The notes under the pieces were generated by a model. The model was not told the origin of the DNA. It did not search any database and worked only from the letters and a program-made list of their open reading frames with translations. From Lachnospiraceae bacterium (GTDB lineage Bacteria > Bacillota_A > Clostridia > Lachnospirales > Lachnospiraceae), in NCBI GenBank assembly GCA_017464645.1, contig JAFTZF010000002.1:1-64000 (forward strand): 64,000 nucleotides of DNA, read 5' to 3'. Of this stretch, positions 54,412 through 63,962 are shown in pieces. The number at the start of each line of letters is the position of its first letter. Within the stretch, counting starts at the first letter, position 1. The position numbers were made by a program, and so were the translations under genes.

Positions 54412-55218
54412 TCAACCGTCCGTTCCGGAAAACTCCGTCATATGAGGCCGGTATCTGAGGGGCAGCAGCTGACGCTGCAGCCTGGCATTTGCCCGGGCCA
54501 AAATGGCAATACTCTCATGAAAGCTCTTCCACAGTTCCACATAACGCTCTTCTCTCTCCGACATCTGCGCCAGCTTCTCTGTATCCAGACCCTCATCCTC
54601 CACCAGTGCCCAGCCTCTGTCCGCCTGATGCACTGCCACCTGATGATGCTTCACATCATGGATCATCCAGTTCTCATGGCGCAGCCGGTCCGCAAAATGC
54701 GGCGCCAGAAAGGGCAGCGCCTGGCTCCCCGGCTCTATAGGCGCATAGAGCACTCCATTGTACAGTTCCGAAAACCGCACAAATCCCATGAGCTTATGGA
54801 CTTCATGCCAGGTCTTCTGGCTGAGCCTCATAACCTCCGCCACCGGCCCGTAAGTCAGGCAGTTGACGATCTCGCTCCCCCGCTCCAGGGAGAGTCCCAG
54901 CACCACCATACGATAGATGGCGTCTGCCTTCTGAGGCTCTGCGCCGGCTGCCGCCTGACAAATATGGATCAGTGCCGCCTCTCCCAACCGCCTCTCAATG
55001 GTCCGCAAAACCTTCTCTGCCTTTTGCGAGTCTGTCCGCACTTCCTGGTACCGGCAAAACAGCTCCAGTGTCATCTCCCGGCCCACCTCCAGGCGCACCC
55101 TGCCATGACCCAGGCGACTGTCCCAGGCCTCATAGATCCCGGTCAAAATCCCATCCAGGCTATCAGGGCAGACAAATACCGTCATTTCGTCGCCCGCACT
55201 ATATTTCACATCATTCAC
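54412..55218 (-). CDS. TIGR03915 family probable DNA metabolism protein (DUF4130)
   Basis: A 268-residue protein starting MTVFVCPDSLDGILTGIYEAWDS in the right register, with the DUF4130 block FVRFSELYNGVLYAPIEP and HFADRLRHENWMIHDVKHH. The family always pairs with the TIGR03916 radical SAM protein, whose gene overlaps it by four bases here. Chemistry is unknown; DNA repair is inferred from the pairing. The helicase gene begins 31 bases downstream. Confidence 0.88.
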   Translation of the reverse strand: MNDVKYSAGDEMTVFVCPDSLDGILTGIYEAWDSRLGHGRVRLEVGREMTLELFCRYQEVRTDSQKAEKVLRTIERRLGEAALIHICQAAAGAEPQKADAIYRMVVLGLSLERGSEIVNCLTYGPVAEVMRLSQKTWHEVHKLMGFVRFSELYNGVLYAPIEPGSQALPFLAPHFADRLRHENWMIHDVKHHQVAVHQADRGWALVEDEGLDTEKLAQMSEREERYVELWKSFHESIAILARANARLQRQLLPLRYRPHMTEFSGTDG

Positions 55219-56600
55219 TGACCTGCCGCCTCCAGTCCTCGCACCAGCTGAAAAATGTCCCCTTCTGTCCTGTTATCTCCCAGTTCCCCGTAGGGAATGT
55301 GACAGTCATCAAACAGGGACAGCTGCCGATAGGTAGTCTGCCCGCTGATCTCCAGCGGAAGTTTGTCCTTTACCGCCAGAAGATTCCTTGTAATGTAGTC
55401 TTCTTCCAGCTTTATCGGATGCATCATCCGTCCATTGCAGGTGATAAAATACAGGGCCCGTTTCAATACCACTCCCATGCGCTTCAGATCCTCAAAGCCC
55501 ACTGTACCCATCCGCCTGGCCCGCACGATCCGCTGGGCAGACTTGGGCCCGATGCCGGGCACCCGCAAAATGGTATAATAATCCGCCCGGTTGATCTCCA
55601 CCGGGAATATATCCAGGTGCCTCAAAGCCCAGTCACACTTGGGATCCAGCAGCACATTGAAATTGGGCCGCTCCTCCGACAACAGTTCCCCCGCCTGGAA
55701 TCCATAAAACCGCAGCAGCCAATCTGCCTGATACAGCCGATGCTCCCGCAAAAGAGGCGGCCCGCCTGGCAATACAGGCAGCTGTTTGTCCTCATTCACA
55801 CGCACGAAGGCAGAGTAAAACACCCGCTTTAATTCAAACTTCTGATACAGAGACTCCGCCACGGACATGACCTGAAAATCCGTCTCCGGCGTAGCTCCGA
55901 TGATCATCTGGGTGGACTGCCCAGCCGGTACAAACCGGGGCGCGTGGCGATACAGCGTCAACTCATTTTTATTCTCCTCCATGCGGGCCTGTACCTGCCG
56001 CATGGGTTTCAAAATCTTCTGCCGGGTCTTGCTGGGGGCCAGCGTCCGAAGCCCCTCCGCTGTAGGCAGCTCCAGGTTCACACTCATACGATCCGCCAGA
56101 AAGCCCGTCTTCTCAATCAATTCCTCATCCGCGCCGGGTATGGCCTTCACATGGATATACCCCCAGAAGTGATACTCATAGCGCAGCTTGTAAAGAGTCT
56201 GATAGATCAGCTCCATGGTATAGTTGGGCGTATACAAAATCCCGGAGCTCAAAAACAGCCCCTCGATATAATTTCGCTTATAGAACTCCAGCACCAGGTC
56301 ACAGACTTCCTGGGGCGTAAAGGACGCCCGGGGCACATCATTGGAGGACCGGTTCTGGCAATATTTACAGTCGTAAATGCACTCATTGGTAAACAGGATC
56401 TTTAACAGGGAAATGCATCTGCCATCCGCAGAAAAGCTGTGGCAGATCCCCGCCTCAGTGCAATTTCCCATGCCCTGTCCTCCATTCCTGCGGCTGGTAC
56501 CGCTGGAAGTGCAGGCCACATCATACTTGGCCGCATCGGACAAAATCTTCAATTTTTCTGTAAGAGGCAGGTTCTCCGCCACATGAATGTGCTGCATCAT
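55215..56600 (-). CDS. TIGR03916 putative DNA modification/repair radical SAM protein
   Basis: A protein of about 461 residues. The radical SAM cysteines are in NECIYDCKYCQNRSSND near residues 77-93; the N-terminus has KLKILSDAAKYDVACTSSG and a Cys-containing CTEAGICHSF. The C-terminal part contains a helix-hairpin-helix, ILRVPGIGPKSAQRIVRAR, a DNA-binding element. It resembles spore photoproduct lyase-like logic but is a separate family. The start is one of the two ATGs at 56600/56597, with GAGGG just before. It is the first gene of the trio. Confidence 0.9.
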   Translation of the reverse strand: MMQHIHVAENLPLTEKLKILSDAAKYDVACTSSGTSRRNGGQGMGNCTEAGICHSFSADGRCISLLKILFTNECIYDCKYCQNRSSNDVPRASFTPQEVCDLVLEFYKRNYIEGLFLSSGILYTPNYTMELIYQTLYKLRYEYHFWGYIHVKAIPGADEELIEKTGFLADRMSVNLELPTAEGLRTLAPSKTRQKILKPMRQVQARMEENKNELTLYRHAPRFVPAGQSTQMIIGATPETDFQVMSVAESLYQKFELKRVFYSAFVRVNEDKQLPVLPGGPPLLREHRLYQADWLLRFYGFQAGELLSEERPNFNVLLDPKCDWALRHLDIFPVEINRADYYTILRVPGIGPKSAQRIVRARRMGTVGFEDLKRMGVVLKRALYFITCNGRMMHPIKLEEDYITRNLLAVKDKLPLEISGQTTYRQLSLFDDCHIPYGELGDNRTEGDIFQLVRGLEAAGQ

Positions 56601-56651
56601 ATCCCTCGCATTCAAGAACGTATGTTTGTTTTCTTATGATAGCACATCCCA

Positions 56652-56699
56652 TAAAAAGAAGCAAGAGAAAATCGAACATATTTTCGAGATTCTCCTGCT
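56652..56699 (-). terminator. Terminator after the HD-domain gene
   Basis: Arms 56683-56699 and 56660-56676 pair almost fully with a six-base loop; T-rich run on the minus strand. Confidence 0.75.
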
Positions 56700-56704
56700 T
56701 TTTA

Positions 56705-57310
56705 TCATTCACATTCGTCCGTCCGAATCCGTCCCTTTTGTATATTAGGCTCAATGAAATTCTCCCGGGCATATTTCCACAGAACTTCGGACCCCTCGGC
56801 TGTACGCTGATTCCGCTTGAGAATCTGGCGCAAATGAACCTGATGCTCCACCCAGGCCTTTCCATCCGTGGCCGCATTCAGCATCATGGGCTGGATATTG
56901 TCCATGGTACGGGCAAACTTTGCTTCCGGCGTCTCCCCAGCCTCAAATTCCTCCCACAGGGCCCGCAGCTTCTGCCCCTGGTCCCCCGGCAGCAGTCCGA
57001 AGATCCGCTCTGCGCCGGCCTCTTCCCTCTGCCGCTGGCTCTTTTTGGCCTCTTCATCGTAAGCGTAGGTGTCGCCTGCATCGATCTCCACCAGGTCGTG
57101 AATCAGCAGCATAGTCACGGTTTTCAGCACATCAATGGGTTCATTGGCGTACCCACTCAGCAAGATGGTCATGATGGCCATGTGCCAGGCGTGCTCCGCA
57201 TCATTTTCCTTGCGGACTCCGTCCGACAGATAGGTCTGCCGGCCGATAAATTTTTCTTTGTCAATTTCTTTAAAAAACCCAAACAACTGCTCCAACTGAT
57301 TCTCTTCCAT
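56705..57310 (-). CDS. HD-domain hydrolase (YfbR-like 5'-nucleotidase family)
   Basis: A 201-residue HD_3 protein. The metal motif is split as usual: EHAWHMAIM near residue 40, IHDLVEIDAGDT near 71 and the final Asp in MDNIQPMML. Relatives are 5'-deoxynucleotidases. Substrate range is inferred. It ends at a clear terminator just before the DNA-repair trio. Confidence 0.87.
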   Translation of the reverse strand: MEENQLEQLFGFFKEIDKEKFIGRQTYLSDGVRKENDAEHAWHMAIMTILLSGYANEPIDVLKTVTMLLIHDLVEIDAGDTYAYDEEAKKSQRQREEAGAERIFGLLPGDQGQKLRALWEEFEAGETPEAKFARTMDNIQPMMLNAATDGKAWVEHQVHLRQILKRNQRTAEGSEVLWKYARENFIEPNIQKGRIRTDECE

Positions 57311-57446
57311 GGATGTTCTCTCCTTTTTCGACTCATGGGGCGACTGTGGGCGGGCTTCTGCCTGCGCCGTCCAAAAGCATCTTCCGGGAATATTGTAGAA
57401 AGATTCCGTGAAAATTGCAAATTCTTTTTCTATTCCTCATCTATCC

Positions 57447-57470
57447 ATTCCCGGGAATTTGTGCTATAAT
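57447..57470 (+). promoter_or_regulatory. Phosphohexomutase promoter with overlapping palindrome
   Basis: TATAAT at 57465-57470 with a TGC extended -10. No -35 match is present; in its place is the perfect 12-base palindrome ATTCCCGGGAAT (57447-57458), a likely regulator site. Confidence 0.55.
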
Positions 57471-57538
57471 GGAAAAATCAAGAAGATTCCTTGTTGTGAA
57501 TGAAAAGGAAAACAGAAAATAAAAGGAGAACAGATTCT

Positions 57539-59038
57539 ATGGCAAATTTATTAAAACTGCAGAACGGCAGTGATGTAAGAGGCGTTGCTGCAGAAGGTAT
57601 CGAGGGCGAATCCGTCAACCTGACCCCGGATGCGGTGAACCTGATCGGACAGGCTTTCGTAGCATGGCTTTCCAAACGTTCCGGCAAACCGGCTGAGGAT
57701 TTAAAGATTGGCGTAGGACACGATTCCCGTATTACTGCAGATAAAATGAAGCACGCTTTCATCAGCGGTCTGGCTGCTGCAGGCGCATGTGTTTACGATT
57801 GCGGATTGGTTTCCACCCCGTCCATGTTCATGACCGTGGTATTCCCGGAGTTTGCATTTGACGGCTCTGTTATGATCACCGCAAGCCACCTGCCCTTCAA
57901 CCGCAACGGTCTGAAGTTCTTCAACCCCGACGGCGGTCTGGAGAAATCCGACATTACCCAGATCCTGACCATTGCACAGGACAAAGAGCCCGTATGGCCC
58001 GAGGACGCAGCAGGTATACCCTGCAACAGTCTGGAAGCCTACACCAGAAGCCTCCGGGAAAAGATCCGCGAGGGTGTACAGGCAGAAAATTATTCCAATC
58101 CCTTAAAGGGACTTCGCATTGTAGTAGATGCCGGAAACGGCGCCGGCGGCTTCTTTGTGAGCCAGGTATTGGCTCCTCTGGGCGCTGACACCACCGGCAG
58201 CCAGTTCCTGGAGCCGGACGGAATGTTTCCCAACCACATTCCCAACCCGGAGAACAAGCAGGCCATGGAGGCTATCAAGAAAGCCGTTCTGGACAACCAC
58301 GCAGACCTGGGTATCATTTTTGATACCGACGTAGACCGTATGTCTGCCGTACTGCCTGATGGTTCCGAAGTAAACCGCGACGCGATCATCGCTATGATGG
58401 CTGCGATCCTGGCAAACAATTACCCCGGCAGCACCATTGTTACCGACTCCGTTACCTCTGACCGTCTCAGCGACTTCCTGGAGAACGAGCTGAAACTGAA
58501 ACATCACCGCTTCAAGAGAGGCTACAAGAACGTGATCAACGAGTGCAAACGCCTGAATGAGAGCGGTACTGTTTCTCCGCTGGCTATCGAGACCTCCGGC
58601 CACGGTGCATTAAGCGAAAACTACTTCCTGGACGACGGCGCTTATATGGCAGTTAAACTGCTCATCGCTGCTGCTCTGGCTGCCAAGGAAGGCAAACAGA
58701 TCGGCTCCTTCATCGAGAAGCTGGCAAAAGGCTTCGACGAGCGTGAGTACCGCATGAAATTAAAAGGCGAAGACTTCGGCGCTTACGGCAAGAATGTACT
58801 GGCTCAGTTTGAAGCCCGTGCAAAAGAGGCTGGCTACGCAGTAGCTCCCAACTCCTACGAAGGCGTACGCATCTCCTTTTGCAGTGAAGAAGTACAGGGA
58901 TGGCTGCTCCTGCGTCTCTCCCTCCACGATCCGCTGATGCCGCTGAACATGGAAGGTGTTCGCCCCGGCGACTGCGACAAGATGGTAGCGATCGTTCGCC
59001 AGCTGCTGGCCGGATTTGATGAGCTGGAAGTGATCTAA
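57539..59038 (+). CDS. Phosphomannomutase/phosphoglucomutase family protein
   Basis: A 499-residue alpha-D-phosphohexomutase. It has the active-site block MITASHLPFNRNGLKFF, the metal loop IIFDTDVDRMSAV and the C-terminal phosphate-binding segment VRISFCSEEVQGWLLLRLS. Two features are unusual: the active-site loop reads TASHLPFN, not the common TASHNPxx, and the C-terminal loop lacks the classic RxSGTEP. Such variant mutases are frequent in Clostridia. AAGGAG is ten bases before the ATG at 57539. Confidence 0.9.
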   Translation: MANLLKLQNGSDVRGVAAEGIEGESVNLTPDAVNLIGQAFVAWLSKRSGKPAEDLKIGVGHDSRITADKMKHAFISGLAAAGACVYDCGLVSTPSMFMTVVFPEFAFDGSVMITASHLPFNRNGLKFFNPDGGLEKSDITQILTIAQDKEPVWPEDAAGIPCNSLEAYTRSLREKIREGVQAENYSNPLKGLRIVVDAGNGAGGFFVSQVLAPLGADTTGSQFLEPDGMFPNHIPNPENKQAMEAIKKAVLDNHADLGIIFDTDVDRMSAVLPDGSEVNRDAIIAMMAAILANNYPGSTIVTDSVTSDRLSDFLENELKLKHHRFKRGYKNVINECKRLNESGTVSPLAIETSGHGALSENYFLDDGAYMAVKLLIAAALAAKEGKQIGSFIEKLAKGFDEREYRMKLKGEDFGAYGKNVLAQFEARAKEAGYAVAPNSYEGVRISFCSEEVQGWLLLRLSLHDPLMPLNMEGVRPGDCDKMVAIVRQLLAGFDELEVI

Positions 59039-59053
59039 TATTTATACTCAACA

Positions 59054-59091
59054 AATAAGCGTTGGTGATCGTAAGACTATCAACGCTTATT
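59054..59091 (+). terminator. Terminator after the phosphohexomutase
   Basis: AATAAGCGTTG (59054-59064) and its exact complement (59081-59091), followed by TTT. Confidence 0.8.
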
Positions 59092-59171
59092 TTAGCTCGT
59101 TACTTTTCCCTTGGAAAATCCGTCTATATAAGTGAAAGGATATTCATTCGCATGAAAGAGGGGGATGCAGT

Positions 59172-59422
59172 ATGGATGACGATCGGATCATAGAGCTCTA
59201 TTGGCAGCGTTCGGAAACGGCAATTTTCGAGAGTCAGAAAAAATACAGCCGTTACTGAAACCTGAAAGCAGGCAGATTTTTATGCTGCGATATTGGTATC
59301 TGTATCCCATAAAGGAGATTGCTGCACATTGCGCATTGAGCGAGGGCGCAGTGAAAATGTCATTGCAGCGCACACGGGATTCATTGCGAGATTTTCTAAA
59401 GGAGGAAGGTATCGAGATATGA
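59172..59422 (+). pseudogene. ECF-type RNA polymerase sigma factor with large internal deletion
   Basis: From the ATG at 59172 the frame reads MDDDRIIELYWQRSETAIFE as in clostridial ECF sigma factors, then stops after 28 codons. In another frame, 59255-59422 encodes the region-4 end (ESRQIFMLRYWYLYPIKEIA, SEGAVKMSLQRTRDSLRDFL). Regions 2 and 3, about 100 residues, are missing. Its stop overlaps the ATG of the next gene (ATGA), the usual coupling to an anti-sigma gene. Confidence 0.75.
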
Positions 59423-60750
59423 AAAAGAGTGAAAAACTGCTTACTATACTGGGTGACGTGGACGAAAAATTTGTCCCTGAGATCGATATAAGGAAGAAAA
59501 AGAACAGCAAACTACCATGGCTGACAGTCAGCGGCGGTATCTGTGCAGCAGCCATTATCGGATTTCTCGTGATCCATACCCTGGAAAGCAGACCGCCCGT
59601 TGCAGATTCTCCTTCCAATTCTTCCGCATCCACCTCCACGCCTTCCGATACGGCCACACCGCCTGCCCGGGAAGAACTTACCTTTGGGGAAATCCTGGAA
59701 AACTACCGGATCTTTCCCGAATACAGCCTTGAGGCAGCTTCAGACAATCTCACGGCTATCCCTTCCCGGATCTTAACGGAAGGAATGGGCTTTGAAGGAT
59801 ATCTGGCATACGATATTTCCCAGCTTGACAACGCCAATCCCTGGTCGCCGGAACTGGAACTTGAAGCACTGCCTGTTTTTAAGAACCTGGCCTTTTCAGA
59901 CCAATATATACCATCGTACCTTACCGAGGAACAGATGAGTAAGATGGTAGAAAATGCAGCCTTCTGCCTTGGGGTAACCATCGACAGTAAAGAGACCGGA
60001 TATATTTCCGGCGTGCTCCATAGCTATACTGCGATCTGCAGCGGAGAAAACCTTGGCGTAGAGGAAGTCTTGATCGATATCTCCGGCAGAGGTGACATCA
60101 GCATCACATTCGAATCGGGCATTTCCCTTCCCGAAGAATACCGCTTTACCCGGCATACTACCGGAAACGAAGACGCACTGGAGATCCTCAGCTATTTTGC
60201 CGGGCAGTATCAAAGCCTGCTGCAGTACGAGCATCCTGTCAGCGACACCTTTGCAGACAGGGCCTACTCCGGTACAGAAACCAGAACCTTTGAAGTTTTT
60301 GAAAGCTCCGATGATGTGGTGGAAAATCTGTTAAACTATCATTTCAGACGGGCAAACTTTGCACCCGATGGCAACGGCGACCTCTGGATCATTCGGCTCA
60401 GTGACCCCTTATGCGCTGCAGAATGCATTGGAAGCTATCCTATTATCACAGCAGAAACTGCTCAGGCACTGCTGCTTGAAGGAGAATTTATCACAAATGT
60501 TCCCACAGCGTATCTGGAAAACGGCACTATTTCTGCTGATGCCATCAAAAAAACGGAACTTATCTATCGCTGCGAAAACATCGATGCATATTATCAGCCC
60601 TACTATCGTTTTTATGTGAAGCTTCCTTCCGGCGGGTATGCCGACGGCAGCCTTGCCGATGGTCTGAAAGAATACGGAGCCTTTTACGTTCCTGCCGTAA
60701 GCGGGGAATATCTGACAGACTTCACCGTCTGGGACGGTGCATTTAATTAA
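59419..60750 (+). CDS. Putative anti-sigma factor/membrane-anchored protein
   Basis: A 443-residue protein: a short cytoplasmic N-terminus (KSEKLLTILGDVDEKFVPE), one membrane helix near residues 36-55 (LTVSGGICAAAIIGFLVIHT), a Ser/Thr/Pro-rich linker, and a large extracellular part without a recognised domain. The N-terminus and coupling to the sigma remnant fit an anti-sigma factor. GGAGGAAGG lies upstream. It is intact although its sigma partner is broken. Confidence 0.7.
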   Translation: MKKSEKLLTILGDVDEKFVPEIDIRKKKNSKLPWLTVSGGICAAAIIGFLVIHTLESRPPVADSPSNSSASTSTPSDTATPPAREELTFGEILENYRIFPEYSLEAASDNLTAIPSRILTEGMGFEGYLAYDISQLDNANPWSPELELEALPVFKNLAFSDQYIPSYLTEEQMSKMVENAAFCLGVTIDSKETGYISGVLHSYTAICSGENLGVEEVLIDISGRGDISITFESGISLPEEYRFTRHTTGNEDALEILSYFAGQYQSLLQYEHPVSDTFADRAYSGTETRTFEVFESSDDVVENLLNYHFRRANFAPDGNGDLWIIRLSDPLCAAECIGSYPIITAETAQALLLEGEFITNVPTAYLENGTISADAIKKTELIYRCENIDAYYQPYYRFYVKLPSGGYADGSLADGLKEYGAFYVPAVSGEYLTDFTVWDGAFN

Positions 60751-60757
60751 AAAGTTA

Positions 60758-60792
60758 AGCGGTGCAATCAGTTTTCTTCTGACTGCACCGCT
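60758..60792. terminator. Bidirectional terminator overlapping the ecfT stop
   Basis: AGCGGTGCA-x-TCAG (60758-60771) and its near complement (60779-60792), seven-base loop, with T-run on the plus strand and A/T on the other. The ecfT stop codon (60768-60770) lies in the stem. Confidence 0.8.
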
Positions 60793-61667
60793 TTTTTCCG
60801 CAGCTTTCGGAACCGATACTCTCCTGCCATCTGCAATCCCATGGGCAAAAGCAAAAATACCGTATAACCCCCATAAAACACATAAGACACCGGTGTAATA
60901 CGATTCATAACAATCTCCGGATTATAATAAATATCTGTCTGACCAAACAATACCGCCATCAGCACAAAGGTCAGGCAAAGAAAAAAAGCAATAACAAAGC
61001 CTCTGTCCCGATTGTCAAATCGGTAAATGGAAAAGGCGGTTCTGCCCTTCAGGGAATACCCTCTGCTTTTCATGGAGGCGGCACTTTCCACAAAGTCCTC
61101 CAGTGTCCAGGTAATCAAAATGGATACCAGGGAAAAGAAATGCAGCAGTTTCTGCAAGATATTGCCCTGTCTTATCCCTCTTCCGATTCCCTCTCTGGAA
61201 ACCTCGATGCGCACCGCCCTCGTCTTGACTCTGGGAACCGTACGCAGAAGAATGGACAAAAACAACGACAGCCTGGGGGAAACCCGGCCAAACAGGTATA
61301 CAATCTTATCTGCCGTGATCAAAGTAAAGATACAGCAACACCACATGAGCACCGCGGCAATGGTAATTCCCAGGACCAGACCATACACCAGTGATTCCAG
61401 CGTAATGTGATTTCCAATAAAATTCACCCGCAAATTGGTCACTCCGAAATGGTTATAATAAGCATACCAGACGGCATAACCAGCGGCAAATACGGAAAAT
61501 GCCAGATTTAGCAGCAGGGCTTTTACACCTCTTAACTTTACAAAATACACAAAGGCGCACAAAAAGGAAATGGCCAGAAACACCGGTTGCTGGAAGCAGA
61601 TGGTGCAGGTAATTGCTCCCACAAAATAAATCAGATTGATCATGGGATGATAACTGTCAAATCTCAT
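60768..61667 (-). CDS. ECF transporter transmembrane component EcfT
   Basis: A 299-residue membrane protein with about six helices. The conserved coupling motifs are visible as VKTRAVRIEVSREGIGRG (Ala-Arg-x type helix) and ASMKSRGYSLKGRT. It couples the ATPases to the S component. Its start overlaps the S-component stop by 11 bases. Confidence 0.88.
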   Translation of the reverse strand: MRFDSYHPMINLIYFVGAITCTICFQQPVFLAISFLCAFVYFVKLRGVKALLLNLAFSVFAAGYAVWYAYYNHFGVTNLRVNFIGNHITLESLVYGLVLGITIAAVLMWCCCIFTLITADKIVYLFGRVSPRLSLFLSILLRTVPRVKTRAVRIEVSREGIGRGIRQGNILQKLLHFFSLVSILITWTLEDFVESAASMKSRGYSLKGRTAFSIYRFDNRDRGFVIAFFLCLTFVLMAVLFGQTDIYYNPEIVMNRITPVSYVFYGGYTVFLLLPMGLQMAGEYRFRKLRKKAVQSEEN

Positions 61668-62307
61668 CTTCTTCTCCGCCCATCATACCGTATTTTGTCT
61701 TCATACGGGTCAACTTCTCCATCATAATTTTAGTAAGCAGGAGCAAGGTCAAAAAGGTGGCTGTGGCATGTACCATGTTGGGCAGAATGCCGGAGCCATA
61801 AATAGAGAGCACATATGCCTTTGACAAGGTGTTTCCCATAGTAAATACAGAGCAGGTATCCAGAATGGGGCCTACCATCAGCATGACCGTAAGGAATCCC
61901 ACAATGGATGTAAGCAATTTCTTATCCTCATGCATGATTCCTTTTTTTCGGAAAAATCCTGCCAGCAGACCTGCCACTGCGTAGGCCAGCATCTGCCAGG
62001 GTGTCCAGGCTCCCTGACCAAAAATAAAATTGCTGACAAAGGCGCTGACTGCCCCCACCAAAAAGCCGGCTCCGCCGCCAAAAGCCATTCCTGTGATCAT
62101 AATAATTCCTGTCATAGGCTTAAAGAACGGAATCATAATAAAGGCCGCTCTGGATGCTACTGCAATACCGCTCATCACTGCCAGTGTTACCAACTCCCGG
62201 GCCTGAGGCTTTCTCCTCTCAAAGCCCAACAGGAACACGCCAAAGGCAAGAAAGATCCCAATGACGCTGACCAGATAATAATGGGTATTTATAAGTTCCA
62301 TTGACAT
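61657..62307 (-). CDS. ECF transporter S component (possibly cobalamin-type)
   Basis: A 216-residue protein with six hydrophobic helices and the block FKPMTGIIMITGMAFGGGAG...GQGAWTPWQMLAYAVAG, seen in CbrT-like S components. Substrate is not certain; cobalamin or a related compound is suggested only by similarity as I recall it. It overlaps the ATPase gene by 19 bases. Confidence 0.82.
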   Translation of the reverse strand: MSMELINTHYYLVSVIGIFLAFGVFLLGFERRKPQARELVTLAVMSGIAVASRAAFIMIPFFKPMTGIIMITGMAFGGGAGFLVGAVSAFVSNFIFGQGAWTPWQMLAYAVAGLLAGFFRKKGIMHEDKKLLTSIVGFLTVMLMVGPILDTCSVFTMGNTLSKAYVLSIYGSGILPNMVHATATFLTLLLLTKIMMEKLTRMKTKYGMMGGEEDEI

Positions 62308-63962
62308 AAGGCAATAACCTCCTCGTTGGTAATGGTATTTTCAAACAAATGCCGACTCATGCGGTTGGCTGCAGTGGTATAAAAGCTGTTTCCCGAGAAG
62401 AACCGGTTGGGCGTATTGGTGGTTACGATCCCTCCGTCAAAGAACATGCTGACGGTGTCTGCATATCTGGCACAGAATTCCACGTCATGAGAGACCATGA
62501 TGATCGTAACTCCCTGCTCCTTCAGCCGGGCCATGATCTCTGCAAACTTTATTTTGAAAAAGCTGTCAATTCCCTTTGTGGGTTCATCCAGCAGTAGAAC
62601 CTTCGGCTCTGTTAGAAGCACCTTTGCAAGGGCTGCTCTCTGCTGCTCTCCACCGGACAGATCATAGGGATGGCTTTCCAGAAGCTCCGTGATCTCGCAG
62701 GTTTCTGCCACTTTTAAGATCTTTTCTTCTTTTTGCGGATCTCTTTGGGATACCATTTCTCCCAGATCCTCTCTTACGGTCTTATGTACAAAGAGACTCT
62801 GCGGATCCTGGGGAAGCATGGCCAGCATTCCCTTAAAAAGCTCACCGCTCTTATATTTATCCAGCCTTTTTCCATCCAGCAGCACCTTGCCGCGATAGGG
62901 CTTACAGATACCGCTGATGGCCTTTAATGTGGTGGATTTTCCGGTTCCGTTACCGCCCACAATGGCAAACAGACTGTTTCTGGGCACTCTCAAGGAAACG
63001 CCCTTTAAAATATCGGGAGCATCCTTTTCGTACCGAAACCACAGCTCCTGCAGTTCTACTGCCGGGTCTTTAATATCTGCCTCTATATACTGCTCTCCTT
63101 TGTCTACTCTTGTCTCTTTGATGGTCTTGTTCTCAAACAGGCTGTCCAGCCACTCTGCACCCTCTCTTACGGTCAGGGGGCAGGGAAGCTCATTTTGCAC
63201 ACCGTAATATATCTGTACCGGTGTAGGCATAGCCGCAAACATCCGGTTATTTTCTCCTTTTAAAAACTCTCCAATGCGCTCCGGCCGGTCATTGGCGATA
63301 ATACTTCCGCCTTCCATGACGATCACCCGGTCAGACGCATAGAAAATATCTTCCAAGCGATGCTCGGTGATGATGATCGTGGTACGAAGTTCCCGATTGA
63401 TCTTTCGTACCGTGTTTAAAAAGTCCGAAGCCGCGATTGGATCCAGCTGGCTTGTAGGCTCGTCCAGGATCAAAACACTGGGCTGCATGGCCATAATAGA
63501 AGCCAGGTTCAGCAGCTGTTTCTGACCGCCGGACAGCTCCGACACATTCTTATGAAACCAGTCCTGAATCCCGAAATAACTGGCCATTTCCGCCACCCGC
63601 AAACGGATTGTCTTCTGATCATACCCCAGGCTCTCCAGACCAAAAGCCAGCTCATGCCACACTTTATCGGTTACGATCTGATTGTCCGGGTTTTGCATAA
63701 CATATCCGATCCGGGAAGACTGTTCTCTTAAATCCACCTCTTTTAAGGGGCGTCCCTGAAAGAGGATCTCGCCCTCCATTTTTCCATGAGGAGCCAGCAC
63801 ACTCTTCAAATGCTTCAACAAAGTAGTCTTTCCGCTGCCGCTTCTTCCACAGACCGTTACATACTCGCCCTGCTGGATCGTCAGAGAGACCTGATTGAGG
63901 GCAGGTTTCTCCGGCGCTGCCGGGTAATAAAAACTTACATTCTTGATCTCAAAATGTGCCAT
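62289..63962 (-). CDS. Fused ECF ATPase (EcfA1-EcfA2) with two ABC domains
   Basis: A 557-residue protein with two complete ABC cassettes. First: Walker A CGRSGSGKTTLLKHL, signature LSGGQKQLLNLASIM, Walker B LILDEPTSQLD. Second: GGNGTGKSTTLKAI, LSGGEQQRAALAKVL, LLLDEPTKGID. ECF systems often use two separate A proteins; here they are fused. GGAGG is seven bases from the ATG at 63962. Confidence 0.93.
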   Translation of the reverse strand: MAHFEIKNVSFYYPAAPEKPALNQVSLTIQQGEYVTVCGRSGSGKTTLLKHLKSVLAPHGKMEGEILFQGRPLKEVDLREQSSRIGYVMQNPDNQIVTDKVWHELAFGLESLGYDQKTIRLRVAEMASYFGIQDWFHKNVSELSGGQKQLLNLASIMAMQPSVLILDEPTSQLDPIAASDFLNTVRKINRELRTTIIITEHRLEDIFYASDRVIVMEGGSIIANDRPERIGEFLKGENNRMFAAMPTPVQIYYGVQNELPCPLTVREGAEWLDSLFENKTIKETRVDKGEQYIEADIKDPAVELQELWFRYEKDAPDILKGVSLRVPRNSLFAIVGGNGTGKSTTLKAISGICKPYRGKVLLDGKRLDKYKSGELFKGMLAMLPQDPQSLFVHKTVREDLGEMVSQRDPQKEEKILKVAETCEITELLESHPYDLSGGEQQRAALAKVLLTEPKVLLLDEPTKGIDSFFKIKFAEIMARLKEQGVTIIMVSHDVEFCARYADTVSMFFDGGIVTTNTPNRFFSGNSFYTTAANRMSRHLFENTITNEEVIALCQWNL

